Positions 1-8,302 of a stretch of 64,000 nt of DNA are shown one piece after another; the first letter of the stretch is position 1, and each line of letters opens with the position of its first letter. Under the pieces are notes generated by a model, which worked only from the letters and a program-made list of their open reading frames with translations, searched no databases and had not been told where the DNA came from. The translations under genes and the position numbers were made by a program. The DNA comes from Sphingobacteriia bacterium (lineage in GTDB: Bacteria; Bacteroidota; Bacteroidia; Chitinophagales; Chitinophagaceae): positions 1-64,000 of the forward strand of contig JAFKLS010000016.1 of assembly GCA_017304675.1 (NCBI GenBank), written 5' to 3'.

Positions 1-186
1 CGGGTACTGGAAGTGAGCACAGGCAAAGTAGCGGTAACGCAACAGGTAAAAGCGATAGTGGGAGACAACAAGATAACGGTAGATATGGGTAAAACCACCA
101 GTGCCGGTGTATATGTACTGTCAATTGATGGTGATGGTGTGCAGTACAACCCAACTAGGTTTGTTTTGGGTACATCTAATAAATAG
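1..186 (+). CDS. C-terminal fragment of a T9SS-sorted secreted protein (5' end outside window)
   Basis: The open frame runs from base 1 to a TAG at 184-186 and gives 61 residues. The end reads as a beta-rich module with SAGVYVLSID followed by a short basic tail. This is the usual shape of a type A C-terminal sorting domain of the Bacteroidota type IX secretion system. The protein would therefore be exported across the outer membrane and the domain removed on the way. The catalytic or binding part lies upstream of the window, so its function cannot be told. A hairpin terminator follows at 225-256. Confidence 0.6.
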   Translation, partial: RVLEVSTGKVAVTQQVKAIVGDNKITVDMGKTTSAGVYVLSIDGDGVQYNPTRFVLGTSNK

Positions 187-224
187 TTACACAAACCCGA
201 AAATATAATTGTGATAAATGTAGT

Positions 225-256
225 ATAAGGCTTCCGGTAAGGAGGCCTTATCTTTT
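225..256 (+). terminator. Intrinsic terminator after the T9SS protein
   Basis: ATAAGGC (225-231) pairs with GCCTTAT (245-251), the stem is extended by TTCC/GGA(G), and CTTTT follows. It closes the partial gene on the plus strand and separates it from the convergent LacI-type gene. Confidence 0.7.
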
Positions 257-268
257 ACAACAAGAACT

Positions 269-1285
269 TTATAAAACCAACTGATTATTGAGCATTAATT
301 GAGGCTCTATGATAGCTTTAACAGGTTGCATTGTTTTTTCCTGGATAATATTCAGTAAGATCTCCATAGCCTTCTCGCCCTGCTCGTACGGAAACTGTTC
401 AATAGATGCCAATGGAGGATATGCCATATAGTGATTAACAGGAAGGTTGGCATAACTTACAAAGAAAATATCCCTGTTAACAATAATGCCTTTAGATCTT
501 GCATATTGCACTGCATCAAGCGTAACATAATCGTTAAAAGCAACAATGGCAGATGGTTTGCGTTTATATGCCAGCAATTCAAACATAGCCTGTTCAGTGC
601 CTGCAGGAGTAAGATCGGTATTAACAATAAGTTGCGGATCGAACTTAAGCCTGTTTTTTTGCATAGCTATTTTATAACCCTGTAACCTTTGCTGGCTGGC
701 TGGCAGTTTGGCCGGCCCGTTGATAAAACCAATAACCTTGTGTTTTTTCTTAATCAAAAAATTAATGGCCTTAACTGTTCCATCAATCATATCACATTCA
801 ACAGCATCAATGTTCGGCGTATCAGGAATGCAATCAAAAAAAACAACGGGAATATTATATTTTTTCAGTGCTTCAAAATGGCTGTATTGAAAAGTGTTTT
901 TCGCCACTGAAACAATAATACCATCAACCCGATGATCTTTCATTGTTTCTATAATCTTTTTTTCTTTCTCAAAATTATTATGAGACTGGCCAACAAGCAC
1001 TGTGTATTTGTGTTTGGCTGCAAAATCTTCAATGCCTGATATGGCCTCAGAAAAAAATGCTTCTGATAATTTGGGTAGGATAACACCAATTGTAAATGTT
1101 TTTCTTTTCTGAAAAAAAATGGCTGTTTGGTTAGGCTCGTATCCTAATTCTTTGGCCAGTGAAACAACTTTCTCTTTGGTGCTTATGCCAATACTGGGAT
1201 GGTTATGTAATGCCCTTGATACGGATGAAGGAGAAATGTTCAAACGCTTTGCAATTTCTTTAATGGTAGGTAATTTTTCTGGCAT
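269..1285 (-). CDS. LacI-family transcriptional regulator
   Basis: The protein is 338 aa, the usual LacI/GalR length. The N-terminus has the helix-turn-helix and hinge (TIKEIAKRLNISPSSVSRAL, about residues 7-26), and the rest is a periplasmic-binding-protein-like effector domain. It is divergent from the GH35 beta-galactosidase, with 133 bp between start codons. Three LacI-type palindromes lie near the adjacent glycan genes (around 1346, 4793 and 5914), so it probably represses or activates those genes in response to a sugar or sugar phosphate. The ligand is not visible from sequence. Start ATG at 1283-1285. Confidence 0.9.
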   Translation of the reverse strand: MPEKLPTIKEIAKRLNISPSSVSRALHNHPSIGISTKEKVVSLAKELGYEPNQTAIFFQKRKTFTIGVILPKLSEAFFSEAISGIEDFAAKHKYTVLVGQSHNNFEKEKKIIETMKDHRVDGIIVSVAKNTFQYSHFEALKKYNIPVVFFDCIPDTPNIDAVECDMIDGTVKAINFLIKKKHKVIGFINGPAKLPASQQRLQGYKIAMQKNRLKFDPQLIVNTDLTPAGTEQAMFELLAYKRKPSAIVAFNDYVTLDAVQYARSKGIIVNRDIFFVSYANLPVNHYMAYPPLASIEQFPYEQGEKAMEILLNIIQEKTMQPVKAIIEPQLMLNNQLVL

Positions 1286-1339
1286 ACGCTAAGAATCGGA
1301 AAACAAGATACAACACTTGCAGCATAAGCCTGTTTTCAG

Positions 1340-1352
1340 TCAAACGATTGCA
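1340..1352. promoter_or_regulatory. Candidate LacI-family operator between lacI-type gene and GH35
   Basis: The sequence TCAAACGATTGCA has a central CG with imperfect dyad symmetry (one mismatch next to the centre). It resembles the two better palindromes at 4789-4798 and 5909-5920. It lies in the divergent promoter region, 54 bp upstream of the regulator start and 67 bp upstream of the GH35 start, so it could serve autoregulation and GH35 control. Confidence 0.55.
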
Positions 1353-1418
1353 TAAGGTAAGAAAGATGAGATTGTGTAAGTTCATAGAATCGTTCCTGAA
1401 AGAAATGTAGTAATACTT

Positions 1419-3272
1419 ATGCGTAAACTTTTTTACATAATTATTTTTATTGCAAGCTGTTTAACAGGCTATGCACAGCCTCACAGTTTTGAAATTAAAA
1501 ATGGCCGTTTTTTATTAGACAATAAGATTTTTACAATCAGGGCGGGGGAAATGCACTATGCAAGAATTCCCAAAGCATATTGGAAGCAGCGTTTGCTGAT
1601 GTTGAAAGCAATGGGCTTAAACACAGTATCTACCTATGTATTCTGGAATTATCATCACCCCACACCTGCATCCTGGGATTTTACAACAGATAATCACGAT
1701 ATACGAGGGTTTCTTTCCCTGGCAAAAGAATTGGGCCTGTATGTTATTTTAAGGCCGGGCCCATATGTTTGTGCTGAATGGGAGTTTGGCGGGTTTCCCT
1801 GGTGGTTGAGCAGTGTAAAAGGGTTGGAAATAAGAACCAATAACAAAGCTTTTTTAGATTCCTGTAAAATTTATTTTCAACAACTTTCAACACAAATAAA
1901 AGGCATGCATATTTCCGAAGGCGGGCCTGTTATTTTAACACAGGTAGAAAACGAATTCGGTTCTTATGCGGTACAACGAAAAGATATACCCTTGGCAACA
2001 CATTTGCAGTATATACAATCTATCAAATCAATGTTAGATGCAACAGGTTTTAAACCTCCTTTTTATACTGCAGATGGCCGTACCCTATTTGCCGGAGGGC
2101 ATGTACAAGGTGTATTGCCTGCTGCTAACGGCGAAGACAATATTGATAGTTTAAAAGCATCAGTAAATAAATTCAATGGTGGTAATGGCCCGTATTTTAT
2201 TGGTGAGTTTTATCCGGGCTGGTTAGACCATTGGGCGGAACCGTTTGAAAAAGTAAGTACGGCAAAAGTGGTTGCCCAAACAGAAAAATATTTGAAAGAT
2301 AGTATAAGCTTTAGTTTTTATATGGCACACGGAGGCACCAACTTTGCATATACTGCGGGAGCTAACTATACAAGAGAACATCCAATTCAACCAGATATTA
2401 CCAGTTACGATTATGATGCTCCTGTTTCTGAAGCAGGCTGGGCAACCGATAAGTATATTGCTATCAGGAACCTGATGCAACAATATATGAAAGAACCTTT
2501 GCCGGCCATACCCAATCATGAAAAAACAATAACGATTAATCCTGTTGCAGTTGATAAAACAATAGATCTTTTTGAATGGAAAAAAAGCATTCGCCCTGTA
2601 TTGGCAGAGAAACCACTGAGCTTTGAAGAATTGCATCAGGGTTACGGATATGTATTGTACTCTATTAAGATGGATAAAGCAGCAGAAGGTGTTTTAAAAA
2701 TAAATGGACTGAGAGATTTTGCTACAATTTATGTTAATGGGAAACGGGTTGCAGAATTAGATTATTATTTTAATCGCATGCAGGCTACTATTTCCATACC
2801 GCAGAATGCAACATTAGATATATTGGTAGAGAATATGGGCCGAATTAATTATGGTGCCAAAATAACGGAGAGCCTTAAAGGTATCCTGTCTCCGGTTTTC
2901 ATAAACGAAGCGCCTGTAAAGGGAGTATGGCATATGTACAAAATGCCACTTGAAACACCGCCTAAGCTATCAAATTATGCATCAAAGATTGTTGCAACAG
3001 GCAGCCCTGTATTTTATACAGCCAGCTTTCCACTAACAGAAACAGGGGATATGTTTATGAACATGCAATATTGGGGAAAAGGAATTGTGTTCGTTAATGG
3101 GCACCATTTGGGAAGGTTTTGGAACGTAGGGCCACAGCAAACTTTATATGTACCCGGGTGCTGGCTGAAAAAAGGAAGAAATGAAATAATTGTTTTTGAT
3201 CAGCTGAACGATACAATACAACAATACCTGAGTTTTAAAGATCACCCTGTTTTAGATAGCCTGCATAAATGA
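1419..3272 (+). CDS. Glycoside hydrolase family 35 beta-galactosidase
   Basis: The protein is 617 aa with a cleavable signal peptide ending near residue 19 (LTGYAQ), so it acts in the periplasm or outside. The (beta/alpha)8 domain has GH35 landmarks: LRPGPYVCAEWEFGG at about 111-125, the acid/base Glu in QVENEFGSY (E179) and the nucleophile in IGEFYPGWLDHW (E263). The C-terminal part (about 380-617) is beta-sandwich, as in the family. GH35 enzymes remove terminal non-reducing beta-galactose from glycans. It faces the GH109-like gene convergently and has a LacI-type box upstream. The likely substrate is a Gal-beta-capped glycan such as Gal-GalNAc, but that rests on context. Confidence 0.93.
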   Translation: MRKLFYIIIFIASCLTGYAQPHSFEIKNGRFLLDNKIFTIRAGEMHYARIPKAYWKQRLLMLKAMGLNTVSTYVFWNYHHPTPASWDFTTDNHDIRGFLSLAKELGLYVILRPGPYVCAEWEFGGFPWWLSSVKGLEIRTNNKAFLDSCKIYFQQLSTQIKGMHISEGGPVILTQVENEFGSYAVQRKDIPLATHLQYIQSIKSMLDATGFKPPFYTADGRTLFAGGHVQGVLPAANGEDNIDSLKASVNKFNGGNGPYFIGEFYPGWLDHWAEPFEKVSTAKVVAQTEKYLKDSISFSFYMAHGGTNFAYTAGANYTREHPIQPDITSYDYDAPVSEAGWATDKYIAIRNLMQQYMKEPLPAIPNHEKTITINPVAVDKTIDLFEWKKSIRPVLAEKPLSFEELHQGYGYVLYSIKMDKAAEGVLKINGLRDFATIYVNGKRVAELDYYFNRMQATISIPQNATLDILVENMGRINYGAKITESLKGILSPVFINEAPVKGVWHMYKMPLETPPKLSNYASKIVATGSPVFYTASFPLTETGDMFMNMQYWGKGIVFVNGHHLGRFWNVGPQQTLYVPGCWLKKGRNEIIVFDQLNDTIQQYLSFKDHPVLDSLHK

Positions 3273-3297
3273 TCAATCAGGGTAGTTATTGACGCAA

Positions 3298-3328
3298 AAA
3301 AGGGCACTTCATCAAAATGCCCTTTTGT
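3298..3328. terminator. Bidirectional terminator between GH35 and GH109-like genes
   Basis: AAAAGGGCA (3298-3306) pairs with TGCCCTTTT (3318-3326). The A-run on one side and T-run on the other let it serve both convergent genes. Confidence 0.8.
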
Positions 3329-3359
3329 TAATTGCGTATGTATTATTTATATACCTGTG

Positions 3360-4721
3360 CTAATATTCATCATTCAATGCAAAAACCGGTTTCCTGTACA
3401 TCCATTGCCCGCCTGTAAAATCAGGGAATTCTATAGTTTGATGCCCCAGCTCAATAGATTGTTCACTTAGCGGAGTAATGGCACTCCATGTGGCAGCATC
3501 ATACACATCTAATGGTGTTGCCGTTTTTCTCTTTATAGATTCTATAAAAGCATGAACTACAAAAAAGTCCATACCGCCATGCCCTGCACCTGCTGTTTCT
3601 TTACTCCACCTGGCCCATAAGGAATGGTCATATTTCTCCAGCCACAATTTAGCTTCATCCCATACATCGTTCTTCGCAGATTTATCCTGTATATAAATGC
3701 TTTTATTTACATCCATCCATAAACCTTCTGTTCCCTGTACTCTAAAGCCAAGGGAATAAGGCCTTGGTAAATTAGTATCATGCTGCAATAAAATGGTTTC
3801 TCCGTTTACGCAATTAATCTGTGTTGTAACAATATCGCCTAACTTAAAATTCACTTTTGCGTTGGCATGGTTTTCTCCGCCATTTTTTACAATATGATTG
3901 TGCAAACCTCTCGATTTGGTAGCAAAAGAACAAAGGCTTAAGAAACGGTTACCCCTGTTGATATTAATGTAGTTGGCAATAGGCCCTATACCATGTGTTG
4001 GATATAGATCTCCATTTCTGTAAACTGAATGATTGGTTCTCCATTTTGCTTCAGAGAAACCTTTCTCACCAAATTCAACACCATGACCGTAAGGGTGTAC
4101 CCCATCATTAAACTTTACTTCACGCAGGTCGTGTTGGTAGCCTCCTTGTAAATGAATTAACTCTCCAAACAAACCTTGCCTAACCATGTTTAGAACGGCC
4201 ATTACATCTCTTCTGTAGCAAACATTCTCCAACATCATTACCTGTGCATTGTATTGTTCGGCAGCATGTACCACATCCCAATGGTCTTGTAAGGTTATGC
4301 CAAGTATTACTTCTGTTCCAACATATTTAATGCCTGCCTGCAGAGCACCAATGATCATTGGTTTATGCCATTCCCATGGTGTGGCTATCATTACTGCATC
4401 GAGGTTTTTTATTTCCAGTAATTTTTTCCAGGCATTTGCATCACCGGTAAAAATTTTGGGCATGGGCTTGCCACTATCCTGTATTTGTTTAGTGGCAGTT
4501 TGCAGCATTTTTTCCTCTACATCGCAAATAGCAACCAGTTCTACATCTGCTCTTTTTAATAAAAGATCCAAATGGTTTTGGCCACGAAGCCCTGTTCCTA
4601 TTAAGCCAATCCTTACTTTATCGGCAAGAGGGTTCATGAACAGGTTTTGTTTGCTGATAAAGGGTATGCCGGCAGCGGTTAAGCTGGTGTTTCTCACAAA
4701 ATCTCTCCTGGAAATAGACAT
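3360..4721 (-). CDS. Gfo/Idh/MocA-fold protein, GH109-like (putative alpha-N-acetylgalactosaminidase)
   Basis: I start it at the ATG at 4719-4721 because that places a Tat-type signal at the very N-terminus (MSISRRDFVRNTSLTAAG); an upstream ATG would add 19 residues. The Rossmann motif IGLIGTGLRGQNHL is followed by VAICDV. A conserved block has HPYGHGVEFGEKGF, YPTHGIGPIANY and NINRGNRF. These features match the NAD-dependent GH109 glycosidases, which remove alpha-GalNAc by an oxidation-elimination mechanism and are often Tat-exported. Other exported Gfo/Idh/MocA oxidoreductases share the fold, so the substrate is inferred. The neighbours (GH35, hexosamine-kinase-like enzyme) support GalNAc release. 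A LacI-type palindrome lies at 4789-4798. Confidence 0.8.
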   Translation of the reverse strand: MSISRRDFVRNTSLTAAGIPFISKQNLFMNPLADKVRIGLIGTGLRGQNHLDLLLKRADVELVAICDVEEKMLQTATKQIQDSGKPMPKIFTGDANAWKKLLEIKNLDAVMIATPWEWHKPMIIGALQAGIKYVGTEVILGITLQDHWDVVHAAEQYNAQVMMLENVCYRRDVMAVLNMVRQGLFGELIHLQGGYQHDLREVKFNDGVHPYGHGVEFGEKGFSEAKWRTNHSVYRNGDLYPTHGIGPIANYININRGNRFLSLCSFATKSRGLHNHIVKNGGENHANAKVNFKLGDIVTTQINCVNGETILLQHDTNLPRPYSLGFRVQGTEGLWMDVNKSIYIQDKSAKNDVWDEAKLWLEKYDHSLWARWSKETAGAGHGGMDFFVVHAFIESIKRKTATPLDVYDAATWSAITPLSEQSIELGHQTIEFPDFTGGQWMYRKPVFALNDEY

Positions 4722-4787
4722 ACTTTTTAGATTTAAGGTTATATAAATGGTATTAAAGATGATGAAATTATTGCGCAATTATTTTGA

Positions 4788-4800
4788 TCAAACGTTTGCA
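4788..4800. promoter_or_regulatory. LacI-family operator overlapping the kinase stop codon
   Basis: CAAACGTTTG (4789-4798) is a perfect 10-bp palindrome followed by CA. It sits 67-79 bp upstream of the GH109-like start and contains the kinase stop codon (4788-4790 on the minus strand). A second palindrome, ATTGCGCAAT, lies at about 4770-4779, between it and the gene. Confidence 0.7.
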
Positions 4801-5858
4801 TAACCTGCTTCCTGCCTAACAATTTGCTCCAAGATACTTTCTTTCTTAATCAATTCTTTTAATAACCGTAACTGATTTAAGGCCCGGTTTAAATTATGTT
4901 GTTCGTACTGCCTGCCATAATAAATATCGTTGTTTAAATAATCTGTTAGGAAACGTAAAGACTGCATGTAAATCATAAACTTGCCGGCATAAATAAAATG
5001 GGCCAACTCTGTTGGCGTTAATTCATAACGCATTTCTTTTAAATAGCCTGAAACAATGGCCCTGAAATAATCTTCTCTGATTACGATCTTATCAAAATCT
5101 GTTTCTTCTTCATTAACAGGGCAAACATAGGTTCTAAGCATATCTCCAACATCACTAATAAAATATCCGGGCATTACGGTATCTAAATCAATCACACAGA
5201 TTCCTTTTTCATCTGCATTGAAAAGCACGTTACTGATTTTTGTATCGTGATGCATTACTCTTTTCTTAAAAGAAGCATCTTGCTGTAACTGAACAAACAG
5301 ATTAGCAATAGGCTGATGCTCATACAATGCATCAATATATTTTGCCGAGGCGGTTATTCTTTGCGGGTTGCCATTTTTTATAGCTGTTTCAAATTCGGTA
5401 AACCTGTATTGCAGGTTATGAAAGTGTGGAATTGTTTCTTTAAGCTGTTCTTGGAGAAAACCGGATAGCAGCCTGGTAAATTTTGCGAATTGTGCGGCAG
5501 CCTCAAATGCAAGCCGGGTAGTATTTACAGTAGTGAATGTAAATGAATTTTGAACAAAGGTAAATAGCCTGAAGTATTCTCCTTCAACAGAACGGAAAAG
5601 GGAATGGCCGGATTTGTTTTGTAAGGGAGATAAAAAAAGGTAATCTGGAAAATGTTGCTGCAAAAAAGTATTGATATGGTTAATGTTCCGATCTATATAT
5701 TCAGGATGTTTAAATACATGATGATTGATTTTTTGCAAGATGTATGCTTCGTTGTTTGTTTCAATTTTCCATGTATGATTAATGAGGCCGTTACCAATAG
5801 GGGTTATTTCGCATTCGCCAACATGAATACCCAGTGCATCTAGAATAGTAGTGTTCAT
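4788..5858 (-). CDS. APH-fold sugar kinase, N-acetylhexosamine 1-kinase-like
   Basis: The protein is 356 aa with the aminoglycoside/choline kinase fold. An N-lobe loop IGNGLINHTWKI and YILQKIN precede the C-lobe. The Brenner motif is H203-x-D205-x4-N210 (HHDTKISN), and the metal site is DLDTVMPG at about 224-231. The length and the NGLINxTW/LQxIN pattern match cytoplasmic kinases of the NahK type, which phosphorylate GlcNAc or GalNAc at C1. Bacteroidota copies are often annotated as mucin-desulfatase-like or aminoglycoside phosphotransferases. It follows the FAD enzyme but is separated from it by a terminator and has its own LacI-type box at 5909-5920. Antibiotic resistance is unlikely in this setting. 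Confidence 0.75.
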   Translation of the reverse strand: MNTTILDALGIHVGECEITPIGNGLINHTWKIETNNEAYILQKINHHVFKHPEYIDRNINHINTFLQQHFPDYLFLSPLQNKSGHSLFRSVEGEYFRLFTFVQNSFTFTTVNTTRLAFEAAAQFAKFTRLLSGFLQEQLKETIPHFHNLQYRFTEFETAIKNGNPQRITASAKYIDALYEHQPIANLFVQLQQDASFKKRVMHHDTKISNVLFNADEKGICVIDLDTVMPGYFISDVGDMLRTYVCPVNEEETDFDKIVIREDYFRAIVSGYLKEMRYELTPTELAHFIYAGKFMIYMQSLRFLTDYLNNDIYYGRQYEQHNLNRALNQLRLLKELIKKESILEQIVRQEAGYANV

Positions 5859-5908
5859 TACAATTAAATAAAATTCAATTTAAGCAAGCTTAACTGTTCT
5901 GCAAACAG

Positions 5909-5920
5909 GCAAACGTTTGC
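5909..5920. promoter_or_regulatory. LacI-family operator upstream of the sugar kinase
   Basis: GCAAACGTTTGC is a perfect 12-bp palindrome with the central CG typical of LacI/GalR operators. It lies 51 bp upstream of the kinase ATG and shares its core with 4789-4798, which argues for a common regulator. Confidence 0.75.
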
Positions 5921-5940
5921 ACATGCTTGTACGGCATAAA

Positions 5941-5971
5941 AAAAGCAGGGTATGTATCATACCCTGCTTTT
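5941..5971 (-). terminator. Intrinsic terminator of the FAD enzyme gene
   Basis: AAAAGCAGGGTATG (5941-5954) and its exact complement (5958-5971) form a 14-bp stem with a 3-nt loop. It ends the minus-strand FAD enzyme transcript and insulates the kinase promoter. Confidence 0.85.
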
Positions 5972-5988
5972 GTATAAAATATGTTTGG

Positions 5989-7485
5989 TTATACTTTCTG
6001 AGGAACCATTCTGCCAATAATGCCTGCCTTATCGTATGCATGGTCATCGCCTCCTTCTTCACCTCTGTTGCCACCTTCATGATATTCTGCATCTTCATTT
6101 ACGTTCCATATATCATAAATCTCTTGCCCTGCAATAATATTTTTCGCAGCTAACATAGCTGTCATCATACTATGGTCCTGGTTGTTATACTTATGCATAC
6201 CATTTCTTCCAACCAGATACAAACCGGGATATTCTTTTAGCGTATTTTTAATTACATCAACATTCTCTTTATAGGAATGATCATAAACAGGATACGCTTT
6301 TGGCTGGCGTACAACATAACCATCTACAATAGATGCCTGGGTTGTTAAGCCAATTTTTTCTATTTCTTTTTTACCTAAAGCAATCAGTTCTTCATTAGTG
6401 CTTGTCCACATGCCATCTCCTTCAAAACAAAAATATTCCAAACCATAACAGGCCATGTTTGGATCGGGTACCATATAAGGGCTCCAGCTTTTAAAATTCT
6501 GTATACGGCCTACTTTTACATTGGGATCATGAATATATATCCAGTTATCACTAAAAGCATCTGCATCATTACAGATCAATACAACTGTAATAAAATCCCT
6601 GTAGCTTAATTGTTGTGCCGCATTGCGTGCCACTTCCGGAAGTTGGGGATAGGTATTGGCAATTAATTCTCTCATAGGTGCAGACGAAAGAACATAATCA
6701 AAACCTTCCAGTTTATTTCCATCACTTGTTTCCACACTCCATGACTGGCCATTGAAATGAATACTGTTTACACCACAATTCATTTTTATATCTACGCCAA
6801 GTGCTTTGCTTTTTTCAACGCATCTTTCCCACATCATACCAGGGCCCCTTTTGGGATAACGGAAGCTATCGATCAGTGTTTTAATCACTTTATCTTTATC
6901 TCCTCCCGAATTTTTTTTGGGAAATAATGCATTCCAAATAGCGCTGCTAAGACTTAAGCCTTTTATACGTTGTGCAGCCCAGTCTGCAGATATTTCATTA
7001 CAGGGAATACCCCAAACTTTTTCTGTATAGGTTTTAAAAAAAATATTGAATAGCCTTCTGCCAAATTGGTTAACAACCCAGTCTTCAAAATTCGTAGGAT
7101 TTTTTACCGGAAAAATTTTTGCATACAAATAGCTCAGCACACACAAAGCACTTTCAATTACCCCCAATTTCTTTAAAGCATCCATTGCCACCAGTGGGTA
7201 AGAAAAAAATTGCTTGTTATAATAGATGCGGCTGCTGCGGGGCCGTTCCAGCATCTCATCGCCCAAAATCTCTGTCCAGAAATCTTCTACTTCTTTACTC
7301 TTGCTAAAAAACCTGTGCCCGCCTATATCGAAGCTATATCCTTTATAAGTCTCTGTTCTTGAGATACCGCCTACATATTGCGGATCTTTTTCAAAAACAG
7401 TTACCTGCTGGCTGGCTTTGCCCAATAAATAGGCTGCTGTTAATCCTGCAGGGCCTGCTCCAATAATTGCTACTTTTTTACTCAT
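5989..7485 (-). CDS. FAD-dependent oxidoreductase, UDP-galactopyranose mutase / amine-oxidase-like
   Basis: The 498-aa form starts at the ATG at 7483-7485, which puts the dinucleotide-binding motif VAIIGAGPAGLTAAY right after the first few residues; an upstream start would add 10 residues ahead of it. The pattern VFEKDPQYVGGISRT and FDIGGHRFFSKS is that of Bacteroidota NAD(P)/FAD-dependent proteins related to UDP-galactopyranose mutase and protoporphyrinogen oxidase. The C-terminal YLVGRNGMHKYNNQDHSM is also typical. The true substrate is unknown. No polysaccharide gene is adjacent, and the terminator at 5941-5971 makes it its own transcription unit. Confidence 0.8.
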   Translation of the reverse strand: MSKKVAIIGAGPAGLTAAYLLGKASQQVTVFEKDPQYVGGISRTETYKGYSFDIGGHRFFSKSKEVEDFWTEILGDEMLERPRSSRIYYNKQFFSYPLVAMDALKKLGVIESALCVLSYLYAKIFPVKNPTNFEDWVVNQFGRRLFNIFFKTYTEKVWGIPCNEISADWAAQRIKGLSLSSAIWNALFPKKNSGGDKDKVIKTLIDSFRYPKRGPGMMWERCVEKSKALGVDIKMNCGVNSIHFNGQSWSVETSDGNKLEGFDYVLSSAPMRELIANTYPQLPEVARNAAQQLSYRDFITVVLICNDADAFSDNWIYIHDPNVKVGRIQNFKSWSPYMVPDPNMACYGLEYFCFEGDGMWTSTNEELIALGKKEIEKIGLTTQASIVDGYVVRQPKAYPVYDHSYKENVDVIKNTLKEYPGLYLVGRNGMHKYNNQDHSMMTAMLAAKNIIAGQEIYDIWNVNEDAEYHEGGNRGEEGGDDHAYDKAGIIGRMVPQKV

Positions 7486-7599
7486 GCTTAAAATTTCAAT
7501 AATGAAAGTGGGCAAAGTTGCGAAATAAATACGGTTTTTCCAATGTACAGCAGATTATAATAGATTTGGCTTTTGTTAAATTACTGACACAAGTTAAAT

Positions 7600-8043
7600 A
7601 TGCTGAATTGGACCATTAAGAAGTTTGAAGAACTTACTCCGTTTGAATTGTATGCACTTCTGCGTTTGCGCAGCGAAGTGTTTGTAGTGGAACAAAACTG
7701 TGTTTTTTTAGATATGGATAATAAAGACCAGTTCAGCCACCATATATTGGGGTGGGATGGAGCTATTTTAGCTGCAAGCACCAGGCTTATAGCGCCAGGT
7801 AAAGTTTACAAGGAAATGAGTATTGGCAGGGTGGTTACTTCTCCGGCCAGAAGAAATGCCGGTTACGGTAAAGCTTTAATGCTGTTTTCTATTGACGCCT
7901 GTTATCGTTTATTTGGAGAAGGGCCTATTAGAATTGGCGCCCAGCTATATCTTAAAAAATTTTATGAATCATTAGGATTTATTGTGTGTGGCGATGTGTA
8001 TGATGAAGATGGTATAGACCATGTTGAAATGATCAGGCCTTAA
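7600..8043 (+). CDS. elaA: ElaA-type GNAT N-acetyltransferase
   Basis: The protein is 147 aa. It opens with the ElaA signature (LTPFELYALLRLRSEVFVVEQ, positions about 11-31) and has the acetyl-CoA loop RVVTSPARRNAGYGKALM. The end FYESLGFIVCGDVYDEDGIDHVEM is the conserved ElaA tail. The family is a small cytosolic acyltransferase of unsettled substrate. It is monocistronic and convergent with the remnant and the DUF4114 gene. Confidence 0.9.
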   Translation: MLNWTIKKFEELTPFELYALLRLRSEVFVVEQNCVFLDMDNKDQFSHHILGWDGAILAASTRLIAPGKVYKEMSIGRVVTSPARRNAGYGKALMLFSIDACYRLFGEGPIRIGAQLYLKKFYESLGFIVCGDVYDEDGIDHVEMIRP

Positions 8044-8050
8044 AAATAAA

Positions 8051-8077
8051 ACTCCGGCACAGCATCTGCGCCGGAAC
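8051..8077 (-). terminator. Terminator at the end of the minus-strand DUF4114 unit
   Basis: TCCGGC (8053-8058) pairs with GCCGGA (8070-8075), and the stem is extended by CACAG/CTG(C)G with a wobble. On the minus strand the T-rich tail GTTTTATTTTT follows, so the hairpin works best for minus-strand transcripts. It may also stop elaA. Confidence 0.7.
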
Positions 8078-8104
8078 ATTGCATATGAGTATGTGATGTT
8101 TATT

Positions 8105-8284
8105 CTACAATGATTCTTTGATTAGAGCCGATGGATAGGCAGAACGCATATCAGGAACAGTTGCAAACAATGGTCTTACTGTAGTTAACGCTAAATCGAA
8201 AATTTCTTTTAAAGATTTTGTTTTACTGCTAAACACCAATTCTCCAATCGGTAACGAAGATGCATCTAAACGTATAACTATAGT
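8105..8284 (-). pseudogene. Coding-like remnant without a start codon
   Basis: On the minus strand an open frame of about 59 codons ends in TAG at 8105-8107 and is bounded upstream by an in-frame TAA at 8285-8287. It reads like protein, for example LDASSLPIGELVFSSKTKSL and PDMRSAYPSALIKESL, with Bacteroidota-like codon use. There is no ATG, GTG or convincing TTG near its upstream end. It looks like the 3' remnant of a lost gene between the DUF4114 gene and its terminator. Chance coding potential is the alternative. Confidence 0.35.
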
Positions 8285-8302
8285 TTAATGTGTAAAACAA
8301 TA

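Noticed and set aside
4249..4746. Long plus-strand ORF inside the GH109-like gene
   Set aside because: It is a shadow frame of a well-supported minus-strand gene, with no family match.
4788..5858. Aminoglycoside resistance gene
   Set aside because: The APH fold is shared by many sugar and choline kinases. The glycan neighbourhood and the LacI-type box fit a hexosamine kinase better, and no resistance context is present.
5989..7485. FAD enzyme as part of the glycan regulon
   Set aside because: A strong terminator (5941-5971) lies between it and the kinase, and no LacI-type palindrome is near its start.
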